Notes: generated from the letters alone by a model not told the origin. Counted from the stretch's first letter, positions 43,802-52,438 are shown. The stretch is DNA of 64,000 nt from Fimenecus sp045545735 (GCA_045545735.1 JAZQBM010000008.1:204052-268051), one strand, 5' to 3'. Made by a program: numbers and translations.

Positions 43802-44364
43802 TGAAAAAATTTGAAGTAACAATAACCGAAACTTTGAAAAAGACGGTTGAAGTTGAAGCAGAAACTCAGGAAGAAGCAGAACAGGTTGTAACCGATGAAT
43901 GGTACAAGGGAGACCATATTCTTGATGCGGATAACTTTACAGAAGTTGTTTTTGAAGCAAAAGAATCTGAACTTGAAAAAATTAAAGTAGTTTTACTCGA
44001 GCCCGGCAAGGTTGCAAGAGCAACAGAAATAGATGCATCACTTAAAGGTATGCAGAAAATTGTCAGCGGAAATATTGATATTGTTTCTTTTGATGATGTT
44101 TTAATTGTTCATAACCGAGAAGGTAAAGAAAGGAACTTGCCATTCAACAGAGGGTTGTGTGATGAAGCTGGCAAAGTTCAAGATGTAATTTCGGGTACTT
44201 GTTTTATTTGCGGAGTAATTGAAGATAATCTCGGCAGCTTATCTGATAGACAAACAGAAGAATATATCAAAAAATTTAAGTATCCCGAAAGGTTTTACAG
44301 AACCGGAGATGGAATAACAAAGGTTCCATATAACCCAAATAAAAATAAAGATTATGAAAGATAA
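43801..44364 (+). CDS. DpnD/PcfM-like plus DUF3846-like protein
   Basis: 187 residues in two parts: an N-terminal DpnD/PcfM-like strand-helix unit (KKFEVTITETLKKTVEVEAE) and a DUF3846-like domain (IKVVLLEPGKVARATEIDAS ... NLPFNRGLCDEAG ... ISGTCFICGV). Both are frequent in ICE accessory clusters and have no established biochemical role. It overlaps the Toprim gene by 1 base. Confidence 0.75.
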   Translation: MKKFEVTITETLKKTVEVEAETQEEAEQVVTDEWYKGDHILDADNFTEVVFEAKESELEKIKVVLLEPGKVARATEIDASLKGMQKIVSGNIDIVSFDDVLIVHNREGKERNLPFNRGLCDEAGKVQDVISGTCFICGVIEDNLGSLSDRQTEEYIKKFKYPERFYRTGDGITKVPYNPNKNKDYER

Positions 44365-44378
44365 CGGAGGAATTGAAA

Positions 44379-44639
44379 ATGAAAAGTTATGATGTAACAG
44401 TTTCAGTAACATTTAAGAAACCTATGAAAATAAACGCCTGTTGCGGTGACGAAGCAATAGCTAAAGCAAAAGATATTTTATTCAACACAGACCTTGTTGA
44501 ATTCACCGAAGATGATATAGCTTCTATTGTCTGCGAAGCAGAGAGTTCGGCGGAAAACCCTTGTGAGAACTGCGATGAAGATTGTGATGACGACTACTGT
44601 TCTGAAGAGCGAGAGTATCTTTACGACGAACTGTATTAA
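44379..44639 (+). CDS. PcfM/DpnD-like protein with acidic Cys-rich tail
   Basis: 86 residues from the ATG at 44379 (CGGAGG upstream); the earlier TTG is too close to that site. The N-terminal half (MKSYDVTVSVTFKKPMKINA) repeats the strand-helix unit of the preceding protein. The tail NPCENCDEDCDDDYCSEE is acidic with four cysteines. It precedes the oriT-like region. Function unknown. Confidence 0.7.
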   Translation: MKSYDVTVSVTFKKPMKINACCGDEAIAKAKDILFNTDLVEFTEDDIASIVCEAESSAENPCENCDEDCDDDYCSEEREYLYDELY

Positions 44640-44662
44640 AGGGTAAAAGCCTGCGGCTAAGT

Positions 44663-44727
44663 CTTAACAAGCATTGGGTAAATGGGACATTTTACCCGCT
44701 TGTTAAGGGTTTTCACCCCTAACACCC
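44663..44727 (+). other. Candidate origin of transfer (oriT)
   Basis: Non-coding region 44640-44748 upstream of mobC and the relaxase gene. A long hairpin has outer arms CTTAACAAGC (44663-44672) / GCTTGTTAAG (44698-44707) and inner arms GGGTAAA (44676-44682) / TTTACCC (44691-44697). A second, imperfect stem GTTAAGGG / CCCCTAAC follows (to about 44723). Nested inverted repeats beside MobC-relaxase genes are the usual oriT layout of MOBP elements. The nick site was not identified. Confidence 0.65.
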
Positions 44728-44748
44728 CGAAGAAAGGAGATGATTCCA

Positions 44749-44871
44749 ATGGACACATTGGCTTATGTTGCGTTGATAGCATTGGCGTTTGCCTCTAATA
44801 TTACCGCAACAGTATTGGTAGAAAAATTCAAAAGAAAAGGATTGATATGTTGTGAGCGAGAGAAAATATGA
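44749..44871 (+). CDS. Small single-pass membrane protein (40 aa)
   Basis: AAAGGAG lies upstream of an ATG that opens 40 codons: a hydrophobic helix (TLAYVALIALAFASNITATV), then a basic tail with two cysteines. It overlaps the first 20 bases of mobC. Tiny membrane proteins at this position occur in related ICEs; function unknown. Confidence 0.55.
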   Translation: MDTLAYVALIALAFASNITATVLVEKFKRKGLICCEREKI

Positions 44872-45190
44872 ATTTCATATCTATCTTAATGAAGAGGAAA
44901 AAGATGCTTTATGCAAACTTTCAAAAATTACAAAACTTTCAAAGTCGCAACTTATAAGAGAAATCATTTTAGGTTATTCTCCACCCGAAGGTCCTCCCGC
45001 AAATTATGGTGAATTGATTTATCAGTTAAGATGTCTTGGAAATAATATAAACCAAATTCTTCGTATCGCAAGAACAAACGGAATTTTAAATCCTGTTGAA
45101 TTAGAAAAACACTTATCTGAACTCAGAACTGTAGAAGAGAAAATGCATTCAGCTTTTTATTTGAACAGGGAAAATAATAAATGGCAATAG
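44852..45190 (+). CDS. mobC: MobC-like relaxosome accessory protein
   Basis: 112 residues, GTG start. A ribbon-helix-helix-like N-terminus (FHIYLNEEEKDALCKLSKIT) is followed by the MobC signature (YGELIYQLRCLGNNINQILR). MobC-type proteins bind oriT and help the relaxase open the strands. It overlaps the relaxase start by 10 bases and sits 145 bases after the oriT-like hairpin. Confidence 0.88.
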   Translation: MSERKYEFHIYLNEEEKDALCKLSKITKLSKSQLIREIILGYSPPEGPPANYGELIYQLRCLGNNINQILRIARTNGILNPVELEKHLSELRTVEEKMHSAFYLNRENNKWQ

Positions 45191-46566
45191 TTTATATAAT
45201 TCCTATTCACACTCATCTTGACAGAACATTAGCTTATGTCAGTAATAAACTTAAAACTGAAAATGAAAATTATGAAGAAGTATTCTTGGATTTGCATAGT
45301 GTTCTTAATTACACAGTTGATGATTTGAAGACTGAAAAACAGTTCTATGTATCAGAAGTTGGTTTAACCTCTTTAGAAACTGCTTTTACCGAAATGATGA
45401 ATACAAAAAAATTGTATAACAAGAAAGACGGTAATCTCGGATATCATATTATTCAATCCTTTGCTCCCGGAGAAGGAAAACCTGAATTGATTCACGATAT
45501 AGGTGTTGAATTTGTCAAGCGAGCATTTAATGGTTATGAATCAGTCGTTGCAACTCATCTTAATACTGATTGTTTGCATAACCACATTGTAATTAATTCT
45601 GTTTGTGTTGAAACGGGAAAGAAGTTTAATGACTGTATGGAGAGTTATTATAACCTTCGTCAAATCTCTGATGATATTTGTAGGGAGAATGAATTATCAG
45701 TTATAGAAAATCCGAAAAAGAAAAGTCGCAAACCTTACGATTTATATATGGCAGAGAAAAACGGTGAATGGACAAAGGATGCAATCATTAAAAGAGATAT
45801 TGATGAGTGCATTTTAAAAACAACAAGTGAAAGAGGTTTTTATACCGAAATGAAAAAACTCGGATACTCTTTCAACTTTGAACGCAAGTATCCGACTATA
45901 TCACATCCTAAATTTGAAAGACCGAGAAGATTAAAAACTCTCGGCGATGGTTACACTCCGAAAGATATCGAAAGACGATTAATGTCAAAATGGCAAAGAT
46001 ATAAAATAGATATTCCTGAGCAAGACAATCTTGTTCAGGAATTTTTTGAACCTCTTAATGAACCTAATTACAGAGAAGTGTATGTTTCTTTTGTAACGGT
46101 TGTTCAATATGTAAAGAAAAAACCAAACACAAACAGAGAGATTGATAAATACCTTATTGATGAGATGCGTAAGCTCGATAAACTCATTGAACAGCAAAAT
46201 CTTTTATGTGATAACGATATTGAAACACCTGAACAACTTGAAAAATATAAAGATTCTTGTAAGAGTGAGCTTCAAGAATGTGATGAAGCAAGAGAGCGTT
46301 ATCGCAAAATGATGAAGGCAGCAGCAAGAAAAGGTGATGAAAAAGAGGTTGCAAAAATCAAAGATGAAATATCTCTTCTTACAGAAAGAATGAAAATCTT
46401 GAGAAAAGATATTCGTATCTGTGACAGAATACAGGAGCAAGAACCTGAAATTGAAAACAAAATAAATGAAATTATGAATGATAAAGAACGAAAGGAGATG
46501 AGTACAGATGAACGCTTCAGGAGACGCAGCGGAACAAATCGTGAGAATGACATTGCAAGGCGTTGA
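45181..46566 (+). CDS. MOBP-type relaxase (Relaxase/mobilization nuclease family)
   Basis: A 461-residue transesterase that nicks oriT. The presumed catalytic tyrosine is Y19 (TLAYVSN). The metal-binding histidines are H126, H133 and H135 (THLNTDCLHNHIVINSV). The basic middle and long coiled-coil C-terminus are typical of Gram-positive ICE relaxases. It overlaps mobC by 10 bases and pcfB by 59 bases. A frameshift or truncation is not apparent. Confidence 0.92.
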   Translation: MAIVYIIPIHTHLDRTLAYVSNKLKTENENYEEVFLDLHSVLNYTVDDLKTEKQFYVSEVGLTSLETAFTEMMNTKKLYNKKDGNLGYHIIQSFAPGEGKPELIHDIGVEFVKRAFNGYESVVATHLNTDCLHNHIVINSVCVETGKKFNDCMESYYNLRQISDDICRENELSVIENPKKKSRKPYDLYMAEKNGEWTKDAIIKRDIDECILKTTSERGFYTEMKKLGYSFNFERKYPTISHPKFERPRRLKTLGDGYTPKDIERRLMSKWQRYKIDIPEQDNLVQEFFEPLNEPNYREVYVSFVTVVQYVKKKPNTNREIDKYLIDEMRKLDKLIEQQNLLCDNDIETPEQLEKYKDSCKSELQECDEARERYRKMMKAAARKGDEKEVAKIKDEISLLTERMKILRKDIRICDRIQEQEPEIENKINEIMNDKERKEMSTDERFRRRSGTNRENDIARR

Positions 46567-47254
46567 GGTTGCAGGTAAGATGTCAATGGACGGAGCTGAA
46601 AGGCTTGTAAAACTTATCCTTGCCTCTCTTAAAGATACAAAGAGAACAAAAGGCAGAGCTTCACTTAATACGATGTTAAAGTCTAATAAGCCGATTAAAG
46701 TTTTTGAACTTAAAGACAGAGACTTAAAAAAGTTTTGTCAGGAAGCAAAAAAGTACGGTGTAATGTATCATGTGCTTAAAGACAGAGATAAGAATGATGG
46801 TAAGTGTGACATTATGGTTCGTGCTGAAGACTCGGCAAAAGTAAACCGTATCTTCCAAAGATTTAATCTCGGTGCAAACAATAAAGCGACTGTCCGTGCA
46901 AGTCTTGATAGATCTAAAGGTGATATTAAGCAATCACCTGAAAAACAAAAACCTGAAAAAAGTGCAGAGGATAAATTTATTGACGAGCTCTTTTCAAAAC
47001 CTCAACAGACAGAAAAGAGTTATCTTGAAAACCCCTCTATGGCGAAGACGGAAAAATCCCGAGCGTCCGAGCCTTCCTCCGGAGTGTCAGAACTCCGACG
47101 CCATACACGGGATGAAAAATCTTCACGACCATCGGTCAGAGCAGAGCTTAACCGAATTAAGGAAGAAAGAAGAAATACTGCGACAGAAAAAACAACTCCG
47201 CAGAAAACAAAATCAAAAACGAAAGGAGCCAAAACAAATGGCAGAACTCGATGA
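46508..47254 (+). CDS. pcfB: PcfB-like conjugation protein (DUF3801)
   Basis: 248 residues. The N-terminal 130 (AAEQIVRMTLQGVEVAGKMS ... KFCQEAKKYGVMYHVLKDR) match the PcfB/DUF3801 family, which in pCF10 binds the relaxase and coupling protein. The C-terminal half is a charged, low-complexity tail. It overlaps the relaxase by 59 bases and the next gene by 17 bases, so the transfer genes are tightly packed. Confidence 0.88.
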   Translation: MNASGDAAEQIVRMTLQGVEVAGKMSMDGAERLVKLILASLKDTKRTKGRASLNTMLKSNKPIKVFELKDRDLKKFCQEAKKYGVMYHVLKDRDKNDGKCDIMVRAEDSAKVNRIFQRFNLGANNKATVRASLDRSKGDIKQSPEKQKPEKSAEDKFIDELFSKPQQTEKSYLENPSMAKTEKSRASEPSSGVSELRRHTRDEKSSRPSVRAELNRIKEERRNTATEKTTPQKTKSKTKGAKTNGRTR

Positions 47255-48101
47255 ACTTTTCGGTAACGAAAAGCAGACAACAATGGAGCCTTATTCAAAG
47301 GATGATTGGATAAAGAAGAGAAATGAAAACAGAGCATTGGCTTATGAAATGCTTGAAACAGCAACAGAGGAACTTAATAATCCCGATACTGTTATGGCAT
47401 ATCTTGATATTCAGAGTAAGTTTGACAGATACTCTGTTAGCAATGCTCTGTTAGTTGCATATCAGAATCCTGAAGCAACAAGGCTTTGCGATTCAAAAAC
47501 TTGGCAGAAAAATCATGTGTTTATCAACAAGGGCGAAACAGGAATTATTATTCTCGAACCGGGCAAGGAATATACAAGAGAAGACGGAAAGACAGTAACT
47601 CCGTATAATGCAAAGAAGGTATTTGATATTTCACAGACCAACGCAAGACCAAGACAGAACAGAGCGAAAACTCCCGATGCCCGTGTGGTTGTTAAAGCGA
47701 TGATTACAACTTCACCTGTGCCTGTTAAAATCAGTAATGAGCTTCCTGAAGGGATAAATGCTCATTACCAGCCTGAAGCTAAAATGATTTTTATTCGTCA
47801 GGGTTTAGAAGGTGGTGATATTGTCCGTGCTCTCTCAAAGGAAATTGCTTTTGCAAGACTTGACAATGGTGATTTCAACAGAGAAAACCTCGAATTTAAA
47901 GCACAGGCAATTTCATATATTGCAACTTCGAGAGCAGGCTTTGAACCTGAACCTATCACAGAGTTAAGTGATAAGTTTTCCAATCTTGAAGCAAAAGAAA
48001 AGAGAGCAGAACTTTCACAAGCTCGTGACCATGCAAATACGATTGCCAATACTGTACGAAAAGCACTTGAACCTAAAAACAGAGAACACGGCGACAGATA
48101 A
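47238..48101 (+). CDS. LtrC/ArdC-N-like protein
   Basis: 287 residues from the ATG at 47238 (GAAAGGAGCC upstream); the frame is open further upstream but that part only shadows pcfB. The fold resembles the ssDNA-binding N-domain of ArdC antirestriction proteins (YSVSNALLVAYQNPEATRLC, TWQKNHVFINKGETGIIILE). The LtrC/ArdC group is thought to protect or coat incoming single-stranded DNA. The metalloprotease part of ArdC is not evident. Confidence 0.78.
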   Translation: MAELDELFGNEKQTTMEPYSKDDWIKKRNENRALAYEMLETATEELNNPDTVMAYLDIQSKFDRYSVSNALLVAYQNPEATRLCDSKTWQKNHVFINKGETGIIILEPGKEYTREDGKTVTPYNAKKVFDISQTNARPRQNRAKTPDARVVVKAMITTSPVPVKISNELPEGINAHYQPEAKMIFIRQGLEGGDIVRALSKEIAFARLDNGDFNRENLEFKAQAISYIATSRAGFEPEPITELSDKFSNLEAKEKRAELSQARDHANTIANTVRKALEPKNREHGDR

Positions 48102-48116
48102 GGCGGTGTGTTCTGT

Positions 48117-48305
48117 ATGAGAGAAGCTAAAAGAGTAATAACGGTTGATTCTTTTCAACACGATTTGATGATTAACGGTATCAACGAATTTCGTAACATG
48201 TTGATTGAAAAAGATATGCCTATTGAAGATGTTAATGAGCTGTTACAAATAATTCTTGATGCTCCACTTCTGAGAAAGAGGAGGTTTGACCGTGAGGAGC
48301 GATAA
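48117..48305 (+). CDS. Small conserved protein ahead of virD4 (62 aa)
   Basis: MREAKRVITVDSFQHDLMIN followed by GINEFRNMLIEKDMPIEDVN: a helical 62-residue protein commonly found before virD4 in related ICEs. The start at 48117 has AAGGCGG upstream. It overlaps the virD4 start by 14 bases. Function unknown. Confidence 0.7.
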   Translation: MREAKRVITVDSFQHDLMINGINEFRNMLIEKDMPIEDVNELLQIILDAPLLRKRRFDREER

Positions 48306-50103
48306 ATTCTCAAAAACTAATCTCATACTTTATGCTTGTGGTCTTATACCTGTAATATGGTTAGGGTTGTTAGTTGCTCCGTATATTGATGGTGGATTTG
48401 TTGAGATAATAAAAAATCTTTCAGTAGCCTTTAATAATCCTTTTAATATTTCTATTTGTGAGGACAGCCTAAAAACTGTCCTCATTCTCATTTTAGCGTA
48501 TGCTCTTGGTATCGGTATTTATCTTTCAAATGATAAAAATTATCGAAGACGAGAAGAACACGGCTCGGCTAAATGGGGAAAGCCTGAAACAATAAAGAAG
48601 AAATATGTGGATAAAGAAGTTACAAAAAACAAGATTTTAACTCAAAACACAGCAATCGGACTTGATGGCAGACAACACAGAAGAAACCTCAATGTTTTGG
48701 TGTGCGGTGGTTCGGGTGCGGGTAAGACCCGTTTCTATGCAAAACCAAACATTATGCAGGCTAATACTTCTTTTATAGTTCTTGACCCTAAAGGTGAGTT
48801 GCTTCGTGATACAGGTGGTATGTTAGAAAAACAAGGTTATGACATTAAAGTTCTTGACCTTATCAATATGGAAAAGAGCGATTGTTATAACCCATTTGTG
48901 TATATTCATAATGACAATGATATACAGCGACTTGTAACAAATCTTTTTAAGAACACAACTCCTAAAGGTAGTCAGAGTAACGACCCGTTTTGGGACCAAG
49001 CTGCAAGTATGCTTTTAAAAGCACTTGTATCATACCTTCATTACGAAGCTCCACCGGAGGAGCAAAACTTCTCAATGGTTCTTGAAATGATTAGAGCCGG
49101 AGAACTTCCCGATGATGAAGGAGGAAGTCAGGATATGGTAACTATTAGTCCTCTTGATGAAATATTTGAGAAGCTTGAAAAAAGGTGTCCTGACCATATC
49201 GCACTTAAATATTATCGTTCATATCACAGTGGTTCAACAAAGACCTTGAAGTCGATTCAAATCACACTTCTTGCAAGACTCGAAAAGTTTAATCTTGATT
49301 CTCTTGCAAGTATGACTTGTTTTGATGAGCTTGAGCTTGACCAAATCGGAGAAAGAAAAACAGCTTTGTTTGCACTTATCCCTGAAAATGATACAAGTTT
49401 TAACTTTATTGTAGGTATGCTCTATACACAACTTTTTCAACAGTTATATTATCAGGCAGACTTTGTTCATACAGGCAGACTTCCTGTTCATGTTCATTTT
49501 GTGATGGATGAGTTTGCTAATATTGCTCTACCCGATGATTTTGATAAATTACTTTCAACTATGCGTTCCCGTGAAATATCTGTTTCAATAATTATTCAGA
49601 ATATGGCACAGTTAAAAGCTTTGTTTGAGAAACAGTGGGAAAGCATAGTCGGTAACTGTGATGAGTTCTTGTATCTCGGTGGCAACGAGCAATCAACACA
49701 CGAATATGTTTCTAAACTGTTGGGTAAGGAAACAATAGACACAAACACCTACGGACAATCACGAGGAAGAAACGGTAGTTATTCGACAAACTATCAGATT
49801 TCCGGCAGAGAACTTTTAACTCCTGATGAAGTGCGAATGCTTGATAACAAGTACGCACTTCTTTTTATTCGTGGTGAAAGACCTGTGCAGGACTTAAAGT
49901 ATGATATTTTGAAACACCCTAATGTCAAAGACACAACAGACGGTAAGGGTGAAAATTATGTTCACGGCTTTGAAGATTATTCAAGTCTTGAAATGCTTTT
50001 TGACGAACTTGACGATATAAACATTGATGATTTACCAAAATCCGATGTTGTTATCTATTCAAGTCAGGAAATTGAAGAATATTTATTAAATTTGGAGGAA
50101 TAA
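48292..50103 (+). CDS. virD4: VirD4/TraG-type conjugation coupling protein
   Basis: A 603-residue hexameric ATPase that links the relaxosome to the type IV secretion channel. The GTG at 48292 has GAGGAGG 7 bases upstream. Two N-terminal membrane helices are followed by the Walker A LVCGGSGAGKTRF (K145), VLDPKGELLRDTGG, and the Walker B VHFVMDEFANI. The all-alpha C-terminal portion ends acidic. The order pcfB-ltrC-small-virD4 matches Tn1549-like elements. Confidence 0.95.
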   Translation: MRSDKFSKTNLILYACGLIPVIWLGLLVAPYIDGGFVEIIKNLSVAFNNPFNISICEDSLKTVLILILAYALGIGIYLSNDKNYRRREEHGSAKWGKPETIKKKYVDKEVTKNKILTQNTAIGLDGRQHRRNLNVLVCGGSGAGKTRFYAKPNIMQANTSFIVLDPKGELLRDTGGMLEKQGYDIKVLDLINMEKSDCYNPFVYIHNDNDIQRLVTNLFKNTTPKGSQSNDPFWDQAASMLLKALVSYLHYEAPPEEQNFSMVLEMIRAGELPDDEGGSQDMVTISPLDEIFEKLEKRCPDHIALKYYRSYHSGSTKTLKSIQITLLARLEKFNLDSLASMTCFDELELDQIGERKTALFALIPENDTSFNFIVGMLYTQLFQQLYYQADFVHTGRLPVHVHFVMDEFANIALPDDFDKLLSTMRSREISVSIIIQNMAQLKALFEKQWESIVGNCDEFLYLGGNEQSTHEYVSKLLGKETIDTNTYGQSRGRNGSYSTNYQISGRELLTPDEVRMLDNKYALLFIRGERPVQDLKYDILKHPNVKDTTDGKGENYVHGFEDYSSLEMLFDELDDINIDDLPKSDVVIYSSQEIEEYLLNLEE

Positions 50104-50107
50104 AAAT

Positions 50108-50455
50108 ATGAGTAAAAATGTAATCACAAAAACAAAGAAAGCTCCTATGGAGGGTAAAGTGAGAAAAGGCTTTAAGGCTTATGTGGGTATTATTCTTTGC
50201 CTTACAATGCTTTTCGTTTGCGGTGTAACTGCATTTGCTGCAGATGATCCCGTTGCAGTAGTAAACAATCTTTCAACATTCATCTTCGGACTTATCAGAG
50301 CTGTAGGTCTTATCCTTCTCGGCTTCGGTATTGTTCAGGTCGGTCTTTCTCTTAAATCTCACGACCCCTCACAGAGAGCTAACGGCTTCCTTACTGTAGC
50401 CGGCGGTATTATAATCACATTTGCAAAAGAAATTCTTAACCTTATCGTCGGATAA
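50108..50455 (+). CDS. VirB2/TrbC-like small membrane protein
   Basis: 115 residues: a basic N-terminus, a signal-like hydrophobic helix ending in VTAFAAD (possible signal peptidase site after AFA), and two further hydrophobic helices (FIFGLIRAVGLILLGFGIV and TVAGGIIITFAKEILNLI). This plan fits VirB2/TrbC-type channel components (in some ICEs called Maff2-like). It starts 4 bases after virD4. The exact family is uncertain. Confidence 0.72.
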   Translation: MSKNVITKTKKAPMEGKVRKGFKAYVGIILCLTMLFVCGVTAFAADDPVAVVNNLSTFIFGLIRAVGLILLGFGIVQVGLSLKSHDPSQRANGFLTVAGGIIITFAKEILNLIVG

Positions 50456-50474
50456 CTAACGCTCGCAGAGAACA

Positions 50475-50559
50475 ACTAACTCTTGCTGTTTCTGTATTAT
50501 ATCCATTTTATGCTTTATACTATAACTGGTAGAGCAAAAGTAACTCTATTACAGTTAGT
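50475..50559. promoter_or_regulatory. ACTAAC/GTTAGT sites upstream of the XRE gene
   Basis: ACTAAC at 50475-50480 and GTTAGT at 50554-50559. The latter is part of a TAACT...AGTTA dyad (50541-50557) that would overlap the XRE gene's own start region, suggesting autoregulation. Confidence 0.5.
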
Positions 50560-50574
50560 TTGGAGATGATGAAA

Positions 50575-50901
50575 ATGGATAGAGAATTAGTTGGAAAACG
50601 AATAAAAGAATATCGAATCAAAGCAGGATTAACACAAGAAGCACTTGCAGAAAGAGTGGGGATTTCACCTAATTACCTTTCAGCAGTAGAACGAGGAGTA
50701 AAATTAATTCGTCTTGATAAATTAGTCAGTATCATAAATGAAATCAATTGTACGGCAGATGACATTTTAGTTGATGTAATAAAGAAATCCTATGAAAGAA
50801 AAACATCTGCATTATTAGATACCTTATCAACATTTCCTGAGAACGAACAAAAGAGAATTCTTGAAGTTATTAATGCTTTGATAACAACTGCTAATATCTA
50901 A
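50575..50901 (+). CDS. XRE-family (Cro/CI-like) repressor
   Basis: The 108-residue product starts MDRELVGKRIKEYRIKAGLT, with a clear helix-turn-helix (LTQEALAERVGISPNYLSAV) and a helical C-terminal extension. The ATG at 50575 is chosen over the earlier TTG and ATGs because GGAG lies 9 bases upstream. ACTAAC/GTTAGT sites flank it on both sides and recur upstream of spoVG, making it the likeliest regulator of the ICE. A strong terminator follows. Confidence 0.9.
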   Translation: MDRELVGKRIKEYRIKAGLTQEALAERVGISPNYLSAVERGVKLIRLDKLVSIINEINCTADDILVDVIKKSYERKTSALLDTLSTFPENEQKRILEVINALITTANI

Positions 50902-50930
50902 AATCTGCAACAAAAGTTGCAGATTTTTTG
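50902..50930 (+). terminator. Terminator after the XRE gene
   Basis: 10-bp perfect stem AATCTGCAAC / GTTGCAGATT with an AAAA loop, then a T run. Confidence 0.9.
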
Positions 50931-50975
50931 TTTTGCTCCTTGATTTCGACTTTTTTTTCAAATATTATGATATAT

Positions 50976-51016
50976 ACTAACTCTAACAGAGTTAGTTCTG
51001 TTATAATTAAGTTAGT
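50976..51016. promoter_or_regulatory. Palindromic operator and promoter region of the SLOG gene
   Basis: Bases 50976-50996 form a dyad with 9-base arms ACTAACTCT / AGAGTTAGT around AAC. A TATAAT (-10-like) lies at 51002-51007 and another GTTAGT at 51011-51016, before the ribosome site. The dyad covers where a -35 would be, fitting repression by the adjacent XRE protein. Confidence 0.6.
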
Positions 51017-51030
51017 TAGGAGCAAAAGAA

Positions 51031-51537
51031 ATGACAAAACACGACAAAATAATTGCATGTTTCACCGGACATCGTCCACAATCAATTCCGTATCTTTGGG
51101 ATGAATCATCTTCACAAAGTTTAAAACTTAAAGATGAGTTGAAGAAAAGTATTCTTTATCTTATTGAGGACAAGGGTGTTACTCATTTTATTTCAGGTAT
51201 GGCTCTTGGTGTGGATATGATTGCGGCTGAGATTGTTCTTGAACTTAAAAAGAAATATCAAGATATTACCCTTGAATGTGCAATTCCTTGTGAAACACAA
51301 GCAAACAAGTGGACAGAAAAATATAGAGATAGATATTTCTCAATAATCGAAATGTCAGACAAAGAAACCCTTTTGCAGACACATTATACTGCTGATTGTA
51401 TGCATAAAAGAAACCGATATATGGTTGATAAATCTGATTATGTAATAGCGGTATGGAACGGTTCTCCGTCAGGAACAGGAAAAACTGTTCTTTATGCAAA
51501 AGAAAATAACAAAGAAATTATACAAATAAAACCATAA
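51031..51537 (+). CDS. SLOG-family (DUF1273/YpsA-like) protein
   Basis: 168 residues with the Rossmann-like SLOG pattern: ACFTGHRPQSIPY, FISGMALGVDMIAAEIVLEL and YVIAVWNGSPSGTGKTVLYA. SLOG domains bind nucleotide-derived ligands; YpsA affects cell division in Bacillus, and other SLOG proteins act in defence systems. Here it is a single-gene unit between the XRE repressor and the virB6-like gene, behind its own operator and before a strong terminator. Its role in the element is unknown. Confidence 0.88.
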   Translation: MTKHDKIIACFTGHRPQSIPYLWDESSSQSLKLKDELKKSILYLIEDKGVTHFISGMALGVDMIAAEIVLELKKKYQDITLECAIPCETQANKWTEKYRDRYFSIIEMSDKETLLQTHYTADCMHKRNRYMVDKSDYVIAVWNGSPSGTGKTVLYAKENNKEIIQIKP

Positions 51538-51543
51538 GTAATG

Positions 51544-51577
51544 AGAGTGTACGAATTAAAATCGTACACTCTTTTAT
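51544..51577 (+). terminator. Terminator after the SLOG gene
   Basis: 11-bp perfect stem AGAGTGTACGA / TCGTACACTCT with a 7-base loop, then TTTTATT. Confidence 0.9.
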
Positions 51578-51595
51578 TATTAAGGGAGGTCTTTG

Positions 51596-52438
51596 ATGGA
51601 AGAATCAAGTAATTGGGTAGTGCAAAACCTACAAAACGCACTCGCAACTTGGAACGACAAGTTAAGTGAAATATGGCTTCTCATCACTCAATCCCCCGAA
51701 GAATTTAAAGACGGTACAATATGGAATGTAATCACTAACATTCACGGAGCACTACAAGCAATAGGATATTCACTGTTAGTGCTCTTTTTCGTTGTAGGTG
51801 TTATGAAGACCTGCGGAAACTTTGCGGAAATGAAAAGACCGGAAATAGCTCTAAAAATGTTTATCCGTTTTATACTTTCAAAAGCAGCTATTGATTATGG
51901 TCTTGAATTGATGATGGCGTTATTTGATATAGTCCAGGGCATTGTTGCAAAGATTATGGCAACATCAGGACTTGCAAGAATAGATGAAATGGTGCTACCT
52001 GAGTCAATAGTAACAGCAATAGAAGATAGCGGATTTTGGGAAAGCGTACCACTATGGGCAGTAACTCTTATAGGCAGTTTGTTTATAACTGTTCTTTCAT
52101 TCATTATGATTATGACAGTTTACGGACGATTCTTTAAGATTTACCTATATACAGCGATTGCCCCCGTTCCCCTATCTGCTTTTGCAGGTGAAACTTCATC
52201 ATCTGTCGGTAAGAGTTTCATTAAATCTTATGCGGCAGTTTGTTTAGAGGGTGCAATTATTGTACTCGGTTGCATTATCTTCTCGTTGTTTGCTTCATCA
52301 CCACCTGTTGTTGATGAATCGGCAGCAGCAGTAAATCAGGTATGGACTTATGTCGGTGAGCTTATATTTAATATGATTGTACTTGTTGGAACAGTAAAAA
52401 TGAGTGACAGAGTAGTTAAAGAAATGATGGGATTATAA
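51596..52438 (+). CDS. VirB6/TrbL-like channel protein
   Basis: 280 residues from the ATG at 51596 (GGGAGGTC upstream). Five or six hydrophobic segments are visible, including YSLLVLFFVVGVMKTCGNFA, WAVTLIGSLFITVLSFIMIM and a central YTAIAPVPLSAFAGE loop typical of Gram-positive VirB6-like proteins. It would form part of the membrane channel. It starts the second transfer operon, followed by prgI and virB4. Confidence 0.86.
   Translation: MEESSNWVVQNLQNALATWNDKLSEIWLLITQSPEEFKDGTIWNVITNIHGALQAIGYSLLVLFFVVGVMKTCGNFAEMKRPEIALKMFIRFILSKAAIDYGLELMMALFDIVQGIVAKIMATSGLARIDEMVLPESIVTAIEDSGFWESVPLWAVTLIGSLFITVLSFIMIMTVYGRFFKIYLYTAIAPVPLSAFAGETSSSVGKSFIKSYAAVCLEGAIIVLGCIIFSLFASSPPVVDESAAAVNQVWTYVGELIFNMIVLVGTVKMSDRVVKEMMGL

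Noticed and set aside
46872..47237. N-terminal extension of the LtrC-like frame
   Set aside because: It overlaps pcfB in another frame, is very basic with no family features, and the ATG at 47238 has a good ribosome site and natural N-terminus.
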